In this document: in pieces, positions 1 through 9,579 of the stretch
Position numbering within the stretch: position 1 is the stretch's first letter
Layout of the letters: each line of letters begins with the position of its first letter
From: Letharia columbiana
Taxonomy: Eukaryota > Ascomycota > Lecanoromycetes > Lecanorales > Parmeliaceae
NCBI RefSeq assembly: GCF_014066305.1
Contig: NW_023501090.1
Span: forward strand, 327,501-348,530
Reading direction: 5' to 3'
DNA length: 21,030 nucleotides
Program-made: the position numbers and the translations under genes
Notes under the pieces: generated by a model
Databases searched by the model: none
Seen by the model: the letters and a program-made list of their open reading frames with translations, nothing else
What the model was told of the DNA's origin: nothing

Positions 1-900
1 TAGAATTTTATCGAAATTCGTTTTAGATATTATTTAACGCTTAAATTCGTCGAAGTCGAAGTCGTTAAATAACTTAAATCTAAGAATCTATAATTTTTAA
101 TAAAAACTTAAGAAAATGTTAAAACTCTAAGAAATATTAAGAAAGCTAAGAAATAGATAGCGTATTTTAATATTAACGCGTTTATTTTAATTTCTACTTT
201 CGATATAATTATTTATAATATCTCTATCGAACTTTATTAATTTTCGAGAAATATTAAAAGTCTCGTTAAAACTATTCTCGAATTAAATATTTATAGAATT
301 TCGAAGAGTCGAAATTCGATATTTAAGCTAGCTAAATAAGAATAATATTAAAAATTTATTAATTAAAGTCTTAGCGATAATCGCTAAATTTATAAACTCT
401 TATTACGCGAATATCGCTTAGTTAGATAATCTAAGCTAAGAAATTTTAAAAGAAAATATATACTATAATTATAAAAAGTATATTCGAGAAAGTAGAGTTA
501 TTAAATACTTTCGCTATTAAAAATCTAGATATATTATATTCTTATATAAAGCTAAAGAATTAATCTACGCGTATTACGCTTAGAAATATAATATTTATAT
601 ATACGAGAAGCTTAAAAAACTAAGCTTTAAGTTTATATATATTAATTATAAAAGTTAATATAAAGCGTTTTAGTTAAGCTATTTACGCTATAAAATTATT
701 ATCTTAAAAATAATCGAGAGAAGATAAGGGTCTTTAAGCTTTTTACTCTTAAAAATAGCTTTAATTAACTATAGATAGATATTAATTAATCTTAAAATTC
801 GAGCGATAATATAGTTATATCTCGAAATATAGAGTTAAATATAATTAAGCTAAAGAGGATTAGAAAATCTAAGTAAGTCGTTATCGCCTTCGTCGCGGTA
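1..900 (+). pseudogene. LINE ORF1 relic (gag-like, zinc knuckle)
   Basis: In the frame that includes position 512, a reading that ignores RIP-type stops gives a pattern of regularly spaced Y (once C) and conserved residues at about 505-700. It resembles the two or three CCHC knuckles of fungal LINE gag proteins: R-Y-x2-K-x-R-Y-I-I-F-x-Y-K-A-K-E, followed by Y-A-Y-Y-A. Cysteine codons TGT/TGC become TAT/TAC under RIP, which explains tyrosine at every expected cysteine. The upstream part (from about 317) stays in the same frame. The N-terminus and the end of ORF1 were not located, so the boundaries are approximate. The intact protein would bind nucleic acid in the retrotransposition particle. 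Confidence 0.6.
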
Positions 901-1894
901 ATAATAAAGAAAATTATTATTTAATAGATTTATCTAGATATCGAAATAATAGAGCTATTATCGATCTATATCGAGATTTTAAATATTTAAATTAAGATAT
1001 TTATCGAGGTCTCTTAATAGAAAACTATAATGTAATTAGATACTATAATAATTAAAGCCGCAGCGATTACGAAAGCGAATATTCTCTCGCCTTCGTTTAT
1101 ATTTAATAGTATTCCTCTATCTTTAGAGGAGCTATAGTAGATAGTAAAAATAGGGAAAAGAATAAATATGATAAGAAGCTCGCTTATATTATTAAATAAA
1201 GATCGCTATAGAAAGTAGAAGAGAAATAACGAAATAATAGTACGAACGCCGCTATCGATTTAAATTAAAATCTTTAATCTTATAAATCTCTAGAGATAGA
1301 ATATTTTATTCGAGATTTTACTTATATTAACTTTTTAATAATATAAAGATTTATTTAAATAGTTAAGAAGGAATATAAAAGCTATACAAATGTCGTAGAT
1401 AAAGAAAATTAAATATTTCTTGTAAATAAATCTAATAAGAAGACTTCGAGTTTACTCTTTTACGATAAATTAGTAAATAAGAAAACTCTCGTCTAAGAAG
1501 CGGCTAGAAAGAGTTATATATTATTAAAGAAATTTAAAATAAGATTCTCTTAGACTAAATCGAGTCGCTAAACCTCTATAGAATTATATTATCGAATTAT
1601 ATAAAGCTTTAGAATTATAGATAACAAAAATAGTAATATTAGTAGTAGCGATATTAGCGAAAATATTATAGATATCTTATTCTACGATAATTTTTAATAA
1701 GAATATACTCGAAATAATAAGTATTAAAGCTATTAAAATTACGACTTAGAATACTATAGTATAATATCGATAAATTATTAAATATTATAATTCTACTCTT
1801 TTAGAAACGTATTTTATTTCGATACGATATCTTAGCTATTTAAGAACTCTAAAAGAACTCTAGAAAGAAATAGATATTTTATTTAGCTCTAGTA

Positions 1895-4800
1895 GACTTT
1901 TATATTTACTACCCGAATCGCGAAGAATTAATTAAAGTATATATCTACGTTAGTATTAGAATTTTTAAAAATAAGTAATACTTTTAAGTATATAGCGTAG
2001 ATTTAATAATAATAACGCTTAAGCCTTAGAAGCTAGATTAGAAAACTCTTTATATATATAATATCTATAACGTATTATCCTCTTAAAGATAAGAGGTCTA
2101 TTTTTATATAAATAGAAATAAGATCGTCTAAGATTACTTAGAAATTATCTCTCTCGATACTCTTCGAATTGCGATTATAAGAAATATAATTAATAAGTAT
2201 TTAATTATAAACGATTTTAATCTATATTACTCTCTATAAATAAATCTCGAGAAATATTAATATCGAGAGATTTTATAGTTAATAGATATTATTAGCGAAG
2301 TTAAGCTTTACTTATTAACGCTAGAAGATATATTTATCTTTAAATTAAGAAAGCGAAGCGAGATAATTATTATAGATCTTACTCTAGTTATAATAAATAT
2401 AGTTAATGCTATAATTAAATATAATATTATAAAAAAACTAAATTTCGACTTAGATTATAAAGCGATTCTTATAGAATTAAATCGAAATATATATTTAATA
2501 TTCTCGAAAGAGGTTTATAATTAAAAGAAGATTAATAAAGTAACTTTCTATAATAGTCTTTAATTTAAATTATCGTTAGTTAACGCTCTTATTATAATTA
2601 TTAAAGATCTAGATAAATAGATAAATTATTTTATCGAGATTCTAATTAAAGTAGTATAGAATATTATTTTAATTAATCTAATTATCGCGAAGTCTAGACT
2701 TAATATAAATTTAAAGAGTAAGAAGACTATTCTAAAGATTAGAAGATTAAAATCGCGAAAATAATAAACTCGAGATAAAGGGAATAGAAGAAAGCTTAAT
2801 ATAGCTTAAAATATAAAGTTAAGACTTATTAAGAGTAAGAGAATAAAAGATTAAAAGTAATATATAAAGAAATATAATAGCGATAAAAAACTCTAAAGAT
2901 TAGATAAGTAGATTAAGAGCGAATAAGCTAGAATTATATTCTTTATATTAAAACTCGCGGAATTTAATAATACTATCGCTATCGAAGCTAAGAAAAAGAT
3001 AACGCTTTTAAAAAATATCTTCTTTTCTAAAGCGAGATAAGTAAATTTAGATAATTTATAAGAGTATTAATATCTCGATCTAAAAGAATTTCTATTAATT
3101 ATAATACGAGAAGTTCGATAAATAATACTTATAAGTTATTTTAATAAAGTCGTCGAAGTAAATAAATTAATCTTTCGAGTTTTATAACTCGCTTTCGAGT
3201 ATATAGAGAAATAAATAGATTATATCTATAACGTATATCTCGATCTCGAATATTATTTAAAATACTTTCGCTATTTAAAAATAATAATATTAAGAAAACT
3301 CGATAAAAACGATTATACTTAATCTAAATTATATTAATTAATCACCCTTCTTAGTATACTAGAAAAGAGACTTAAAAAGATCGTCGCTATAAGAATTAGC
3401 TACTTAATAAAAAAATATTAATTACTTTTTAAAGAGTATATAGACGAAAGAAAATTATTATTAATCGAGAATATAATTTATATAATACTCGAAGAAGTAT
3501 ATAAGATTTAGAAGTTTAAGGATAATTAGATAGCTTCGCTATTAATACTAGATATTAAAAGCGTTTTTAATAATATCTCTTATCTTTAACTAATTTATAA
3601 TTTAAGAAAAAGAGATATTAGCGAAAAAGCTATTAAGTGAATTATAAGTTTCCTAGATAATAGATTAACGATTATCGCTATATTTAAAAGCGAGTTATCT
3701 AAATATAAAGTCGAGATAAAGATCTCTTAAGACTCTTTAATTTCTCTTATTCTCTATCTATTCTATAATATAAATATCGTAGATATCTATAAAGCGAAAG
3801 ACTATTTAATATTTATATATATTAACGATATTAGCGTACTTATAAGAGGCCTTATAATTTAAGCTAACTATAAGACGCTAAAAGTAATATATATCGAAAT
3901 TTAGAAATAGATAACGATATATATATCGAAATTCGAGATAGATAAATATTAATTTATATACTTCTAGTTAATTATAATAAGAATAATAAAGAAGTAAGTA
4001 GATAATAATTTTAACGTATTATTAGATCTAGATACTTATATCGTAAAGCCTAAAGCGATAATAAGACTTTTTAAGCTTATACTTAACTTAGAGCTAGAAT
4101 AAAAGAATTATATATAATTACTCGAAGTTAAAGCTATTATAAAATTTAATAAATTAATAAGCTACGCGAGATTAGTCTAGAATATTTTTTATAAAGATCT
4201 ATAAAAACTCTATTAAGAAATAATTTTATTTACGCTACTATTTAAATGCGTAATCTAATATATACTACTAGTCGTAGAATATAAAAATAAAAAATAAAAG
4301 ATATTTAAGATACTTCGAGCTATATAGAAGAGGGCGATATATATTATTATAGAAGAATAAAAGAATATCTTAGAGATCGTCTTAGATATCGAATATTATT
4401 AACTTCTAGTTAATCTCGTCTTAAAAAAAATTATTATAAAGATTATTATTAGAATTTAAATTTATTCTAACTATAATATTATTAGATCTATATAAGATAT
4501 AGATAAATAGTAAAAGTTAGTTAATAAAAGAGCGAAGCTTAGAAGCCTTTTAAAATAAATCGAAGATATTATATATCGATAGTAGGCGTAAAGCCTAATA
4601 AAGTAATATATCCCCTATATTATATCTCTATAATAGAAATTATTAAAGATAATAATTAGTAAGAATAGAGAGAAAGTTATTAAGTAGTATAATAAGATTA
4701 TTAATATCGATTATATCTCGCTATATATATATATAAATAGTAGCGAAATAGAAAATAAGATTAAAGCCTTCGTCTACGCCTCTTAAGTTATTAATATCTA

Positions 4801-5575
4801 AATACGATATCTCGGCGATAGCGAGTACTATACTATATACGTAGGCGAGCTAGAAGAAATTAATATAATATATAAAATAGCTATTAATATTATCTCTTAA
4901 GTCTAATTATCTAAATAGATAATTAAGTAGCGATATAATTAATAGCGAATCTTAGAGAATAAGTAAAATAGTATATTCTTAGTAGAATAATAAAGAAGCT
5001 AATAAGGCTTAAAGAAATAAATATATCTATTACTCTACGATAGATCGCGGTTTATAAAGATATCTTAAAGAATAAAATAGCGAACGAGCTCGCTAAATAG
5101 ATATCGAAAAAAGATATCGAAGGGAATAAGTTTTATTTACTCTCGATAGCTAAATAGCGTATTAGAAAGCTAATTTATAATAATTAATAAGTACTCTAAA
5201 AGATATATATCTAAGGCACCGAGCTTAAGTAACTTATTTCTATATTCTATTATAGCGTTATAGTCTTTTATATAGGAATAAAAAAAGCTATAAGCTTAAT
5301 AGTAATATAATTAAAAATTAAGAAGTTAACTCTTAAAAATCTTCTTTACGCGTATCGGATAATCGATTCGCTTAAGTATAACTATAGAGAAGATAATTAG
5401 ACTCGAGATTATATTCTTATAATATATTCTCTATATATAGAAGATAAATAGACTACTTAAGATAATTAACTAATTAATATTAAGAATATTCTATTTAAAT
5501 TAGATCTTATAACGAAAGCGATAAAATTTATAATAAGAATATAAACGCTAAAAGTCTTTAGTAAAGTTATAATTT
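1895..5575 (+). pseudogene. LINE ORF2 relic (endonuclease-RT-RNase H)
   Basis: Read through RIP-type stops, one frame is continuous from 1895 to at least 4860. It contains an endonuclease motif at 2201-2236 (LIINDFNLYYSL, where the family has GDFN-HH), an RT block at 3548-3574 (LDIKSVFNN, where the family has LD-GAFDN), an RT block at about 3721-3770 (ISQDSLISLILYLFYN, where the family has QGSP-SPILYLFYN) and the RT catalytic box at about 3815-3850 (YINDISVLIRG, from a YVDD-type box). RNase H is seen at 4730-4744 (YINSS, from YTDGS) and 4805-4860 (GDSEYYTIYVGELE). The frame then shifts by one, and the C-terminal motif (Y-N-Y-x5-T-R-D-Y-I-L) plus a closing LITKAIKFIIR segment reach about 5575. 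The many clean stops and only one clear frameshift suggest heavy RIP with few indels. Confidence 0.82.
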
Positions 5576-5580
5576 AATTT

Positions 5581-7500
5581 AATAAATATAGATATTATAA
5601 TAAGAAATTTAATATTAAAGATAACTTATAGTTAAGATATTAATAAATATTATAAGCGAAAGTATACTCTTAAAAAGTCGTAAAACTAGAGTTCGATTTA
5701 TATATTTTAATATTCTCGAGTAAATAATATTTAGTTAATTTATTTATAGACTATTTTATTAATATTATTAATATTATTTTCTTTTCTTTTTATATTTATC
5801 TTCTATTCTTTAATATAATATTAATTAAAAATATTAAACGCGACGTCTTAAGAATCTTAGAAATCTTATAAGAATTAGCTCTTATAAGAAATATCTTTAT
5901 TCGTTATCGCCCTCTAATAATAATAGAATATTATTATTAAAAGTTATTATCTCTACTATTAGAGGTTAAATATAATACCTCTTATAACCCGTTTAAAGAT
6001 AATTATTATATTTTTAAATAAGCTAAGAATATATTAACTATATCGATTAATCTTTCTATATTTAAAAACCCGATACGCGCTATAATAAGAAGTTTTTTTA
6101 ATCTAATAGTTAAATACGATAATTCTATAGTCTATAGAATAATAAATATATAAGTTTAATAGAATAAGTATAATATTAAAAGTAATAGGCGATATAGAAG
6201 ATAAGGCTTTCGGGGATCTTAGAAAAAAAAGTAAATATCTTATAATTCTATTATAGTCTCGAATAGTAAGATAAAAGTAATATCTCGATTTTAATCTTAT
6301 AAAATAAGATATATATTATATAGACTCGGATATAGACTATAGAGCCCCTTTAATATTAATATTATTATCTTCTCGAGATAATTCTCTTCGCGAGAATAAT
6401 AATAAGAGAGAGAGCTTTTAAACTTAAGAAGATTAACTAAATCTTAAATTAATATAAAAGAGTATAACGAACTTAATATCCATCTATAGTAATATAATCT
6501 TATTCTTTTAATCTTACTCTCTCGAGTAAATAGCTTATAATATATCTATCTATAGAATTAATAGACGAAATCGTATATATAGAACTCTTACTATCGACGA
6601 TTATTAGGGAAATAATTATCTTATTAACGAAATAGTCGATAGTCGTAATTTATAATAAGAGATTATATATAGCCTCGAAGCTTTTATCTTTCTTTTAATA
6701 TAGATTATATTTAATTTCTAGCTTTTAAATCTTTATTTATATTAATAGACTTTAGATATAATCTCTAATCGATTAAGTTAAATCTTATTATCCTCGATCT
6801 CATCTATAATATCTTATAATATCTTTCTACTCTTAGCGATAATTATCGCGATTAAGATATTTAAAGAGATATAAAAACGCTATATTTTATATATAGTATA
6901 GAATATATTAACGTTATTATATTTAAAGATAATTATCTATAGCTCTAAATATAATCGAGAAGATAAGATCGAGATTAACTATAATATTATTAAAGACTTA
7001 TAAAATACTCTTTTAAAGAAGTATAATAGTAATTATATCGCTTTATTAGAGGAGCTAGACGATTTATAACGAATAACTAAATTTAAATATCTTCGCTTCG
7101 AAGCTATAGCCTTTATATAAGACGAGAATCTAAAGAGATAATATATTCTTATAATAGATACGAGCGTAAATCCTCTTATAAAAGACCCTATAGCGGAGCT
7201 AGCTAATCTATCTTCGAGCGAATATATAATTTATTATTTTAAGGCGATATTATAGATAATAATTATCGATATATAAAAAAGAATATATTTAATACTTACT
7301 ATGCGATACGATAGTAATATACTTAGAGAAGCTAATATAAAAGATATTCTTAGAATAGATTTTTAGAAGCTCGTTCGCGAGATAGAAATTATTTAAGTAT
7401 TAGATTAAATATTATAAATAGAGAAGTAATATAATAACTCTATTTAGATATGAGATTCGAGGGTATAAAAGATATAGATAATTAATCTAGCGACTATAGT
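5581..7500 (+). pseudogene. Unidentified RIP-mutated coding relic downstream of the LINE
   Basis: I do not recognise this relic. In the same frame as the end of LINE ORF2, 5581-5640 reads like a Cys-poor remnant of a C-x2-C-x3-F-x5-L zinc-finger pattern (YRYYNKKFNIKDNL, with Y where RIP would have removed C). The frame continues with only RIP-type stops to about 6150, including RDVLRILEIL and AIIRSFFNLIVKYDNS. From 6542 another frame reads TIDDY, NNYLINEIVDSRNL and EIIYSLEAFIFL. The same frame around 7049-7500 gives long stop-poor stretches such as EELDDL, KFKYLRFEAIAFI, AELANLSSSEYIIYYF and MRYDSNILREANIKDIL. It could be a C-terminal extension of the LINE, a second nested element, or a host gene captured in the repeat. 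Confidence 0.4.
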
Positions 7501-7958
7501 AGCTAAAGTATAATTATAATATAACGACAATTCTTTAAAAGAGAATATATTCTATAGACGTCGTTATTCGATATTATAATAGCTATAGAGTATAGAAATA
7601 ATTACTTTAAGAAAGATATTTAAGATATCGTCTCTTAAGTAACTTTATAAAAGCTAATCAATTAATTAATACTTAATAAAAGATAATAGAACGAATAATA
7701 TAAATAAGAAACTTCGATAAAAGCGAGATAAGATAGAATTAGGGAGGTATAGCCCGAAGATAACTCTTTAATTAGCACTATTTCTTCTCTTCTCTTTTCT
7801 CTATATCTTTATATATATTAGGCGTATAGATTACTCTAGATAGCATATTATATATAAAAACCGGATATGGCCGAAAGGCCGAGTGGGGAAAAACGGTCCC
7901 ACTCTTGCCTATATGGCTAGAGGGGCGCCCCTCCGATGTAGGAATCACACACACACAC
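7501..7958. other. Edge of the RIP block with hairpins and a CA microsatellite
   Basis: RIP-type sequence continues to about 7.75-7.86 kb, then composition changes abruptly to normal. At 7869-7880 there is a perfect GGCC-GAAA-GGCC hairpin, at 7881-7887/7898-7904 a perfect GAGTGGG/CCCACTC stem, and at 7920-7933 a 14-bp perfect palindrome (GAGGGGCGCCCCTC). A short CA repeat lies at about 7947-7958. No gene is recognised here. Confidence 0.6.
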
Positions 7959-8214
7959 ATTTATCGCGGATTGGGGTGAGTTGAGAGCTCGCCTCAACCC
8001 CGGAGCGAGGTTTCGACGAGTTACAGGGGGAACCCTAGAGGTCCTCAGTTCGGGGCTCCCGAGGCCGGTCCGGGCAAGACCTAACCTCAGCGCACTATGG
8101 TAAATTACATTTTCATACCCCAAAGAATGGTGAATTACATTTTCATACCCCATTGAGATATGAAAATGTAATTAGGGGTATGAATTTGTAAGGATATGAA
8201 TTTGTAATTTACCC
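7959..8214 (-). mobile_element. Truncated inverted copy of a small TIR element
   Basis: This stretch is the reverse complement of about 9052-9338, with small indels and substitutions. It runs from a shared tttatcgcggattgggg segment to the terminal sequence aatttaccc at 8206-8214. The outer terminus (inverted repeat) is present on its right side. The other half of the element is missing, and the break coincides with the CA microsatellite at its left edge. No coding capacity is seen. The copy shows no RIP-like depletion of CpA, which fits a repeat too short to be recognised by RIP (family knowledge). Only one end is intact, so no target-site duplication can be read. Confidence 0.8.
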
Positions 8215-9040
8215 CTTATAATTCACTTCGCCTAACTTTTATTCTACATAACTTGATCGTAGTTTGTAGACATAGGTAGAGCTCAATATTCGGTTCGCCG
8301 TGTGGGTCTTTTAAAACAACAATTAGTCTTCATATATTACAGCTATTTTGCCCACATACATGAAGTACTCCTCCTTAGCTTGGGGTTTTCCCTTACACAC
8401 CACATAGACTCGAACTGGCACAGTCCTACCAATTGGGGTGGTACTCAGCAAGCCACTTCCGACAATGGCGCTCGCTACTGCAATGATACGCGACTGCTCA
8501 TCAGAGAAAAGAAGACCGAAGATCTCCGAGTCCCGCTCTGTTCTCTTCTTTTCTGGTCTCACTTCTGTTTAGATTTTAGATTTCAACATCTTCGTTTATA
8601 AAATAACCATATACGCATCGAACAACATCTAGCTTTCTCTTGGGGTTCTTTTAGTCTGTGCCGGCTTTCCTCCCAGCTGAATTGAGGGCGGTGGTGGCTC
8701 AGCTCCCGAGACCTCTCAGTGTCCCTCGCCAGTAACCATTCTGGAGACTGTCTTCTTCAGCATTGTCTGCAATGTACTATCCATGGCCACACCTATACTA
8801 TGCAAAGCTCTGAGTCTTTCCATTCCCGTACAAATTCTTCTAACAAAATGCATATATATGATTACTTGTTCAGCATCTTGACTGATTAACTATGGAATGG
8901 TATGTAAGCTACTTATATATCATGTGAAGCCTATGCGAATTTGCTATCTGATTGCCACCATGAGGGGTAGCTACAATATAGGTGCTGCAGTAAATCTCAA
9001 CAACTTCACACACCTTAGAAGGCAGAACAACACCCATGAG
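8215..9040. other. Interval between the two TIR-element copies
   Basis: About 0.83 kb of normal-composition DNA lies between the inverted element copies. It contains only the doubtful decayed gene on the - strand (8323-8784). Its right end immediately precedes the left target-site duplication of the complete element, so it should represent the former upstream region of the monooxygenase pseudogene. Confidence 0.5.
8323..8784 (-). pseudogene. Possible decayed small gene, unknown function
   Basis: I do not recognise the product. An ATG at 8784-8782 opens a frame beginning MDSTLQTMLKKTVSRMV. It meets an in-frame TGA, resumes with a proline-rich stretch (GAEPPPPSIQLGGKPAQ), meets three more stops, and then in the same frame gives a 79-residue stretch ending at 8323. 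That stretch looks protein-like: EIFGLLFSDEQSRIIAVASA, then TTPIGRTVPVRVYVVCKGK, then EEYFMYVGKIAVIYED. The shared frame and the compositional quality suggest one broken gene, or a gene with an intron in the middle (about 8570-8630). The alternative is chance; no motif identifies a family. Confidence 0.25.
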
Positions 9041-9051
9041 GCGCACATTGC
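9041..9051. repeat. Target-site duplication, left copy (11 bp)
   Basis: The sequence gcgcacattgc at 9041-9051 is repeated exactly at 9561-9571, directly outside the two ends of the inverted-repeat element. A duplication of this length fits the 8-11 bp range usual for Mutator-like transposases; the superfamily assignment is inference. Confidence 0.85.
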
Positions 9052-9560
9052 GGGTAAATTACAAATTCATACCCCAAAACCTTGGATCCTTACCCCTAAT
9101 TACATTTTCATACCCCAATGGGGTATGAATCGGTAATTTGCCATTCCTTGGGGTATGAAAATGTAATTTACCATAGTGCGCTGAGGTTAGGTCTTCGGGG
9201 GTTGCGAAATCAGGCCGGACCGGCCCCGGGAGCCCCGAACTGAAGACCTCTAGGGTTCGCCGTGTAACTCGTCGAAATCTCGCTCCGGGGCTGAGGCGAG
9301 CTCTTAAATCCCCAACTCACCCCAATCCGCGATAAATTTAGGGTTCAATTTTCTAGGGGCTTTTCAAGGCTCCCGGGGCTTCTTTGAGGCGTTAAATACC
9401 GAGCACTCGAAGACGTAGTTTAATGAATTACAAATTCATACCCCAAAGAATGGTAAATTATATTTTCATACCCAAAAATTTGGGGGGGGGAAAAAAAAAA
9501 AAAAAAAGAAAAAAAAAAAAAAAAAAAAAAAAGTTTTGAGGTATGAATTTGTAATTTACC
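9052..9560. mobile_element. Complete non-autonomous TIR element (MITE-like, about 509 bp)
   Basis: The ends are inverted repeats of about 28 bp with one mismatch. The left end begins gggtaaattacaaattcata at 9052 and the right end finishes tatgaatttgtaatttacc at 9560. Exact 11-bp direct repeats flank it (9041-9051 and 9561-9571). Subterminally, the motif ttac-a/t-4-5-tcatacccc recurs several times in both orientations. The interior is GC-rich and has no ORF of note. Near the right end a run of 9 G is followed by about 42 A with one interruption. The element carries no transposase, so it would have needed one in trans. A truncated inverted copy lies at 7959-8214. TSD length and TIR structure suggest a MULE-type MITE, which is an inference. 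Confidence 0.85.
9482..9532. repeat. G9-A42 homopolymer tract
   Basis: Nine G (9482-9490) are followed directly by about 42 A (9491-9532), interrupted by a single G at 9508. The tract lies inside the TIR element near its right end. Length is likely to be unstable and assembly there uncertain. Confidence 0.9.
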
Positions 9561-9571
9561 GCGCACATTGC
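9561..9571. repeat. Target-site duplication, right copy (11 bp)
   Basis: This is an exact repeat of 9041-9051. Only 8 bases (9572-9579) separate it from the ATG of the monooxygenase pseudogene. Confidence 0.85.
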
Positions 9572-9579
9572 AAAGAGCC

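Larger units (their letters stand above)
1..5580 (+). mobile_element. RIP-mutated LINE (non-LTR) retrotransposon relic
   Basis: The sequence shows a 5.6 kb LINE order of domains on the + strand: zinc knuckles (about 505-700), AP endonuclease (about 1895-2400), reverse transcriptase (about 3000-4200), RNase H (about 4720-4900) and a C-terminal Cys/His motif (about 5300-5450). The frames are interrupted almost only by TAA and TAG codons, as expected when RIP converts CAA, CAG and TGG. No ORF above 60 codons survives, so the element is dead. The domain set (APE-type endonuclease plus RNase H) fits the fungal Tad/I-like LINE groups; that assignment is inference. The 5' end lies outside the window or was not recognised, and I saw no poly-A tail or target-site duplication. 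Confidence 0.85.

Noticed and set aside
7861..7935. Self-cleaving ribozyme (hammerhead or HDV-like)
   Set aside because: Hairpins are present, but the CUGANGA core of a hammerhead is absent and I could not lay out an HDV-type double pseudoknot.
7947..7958. CA dinucleotide run as a CRISPR or telomere-like repeat
   Set aside because: It is a plain short microsatellite. No spacer structure and no TTAGGG-type repeats are present in the window.
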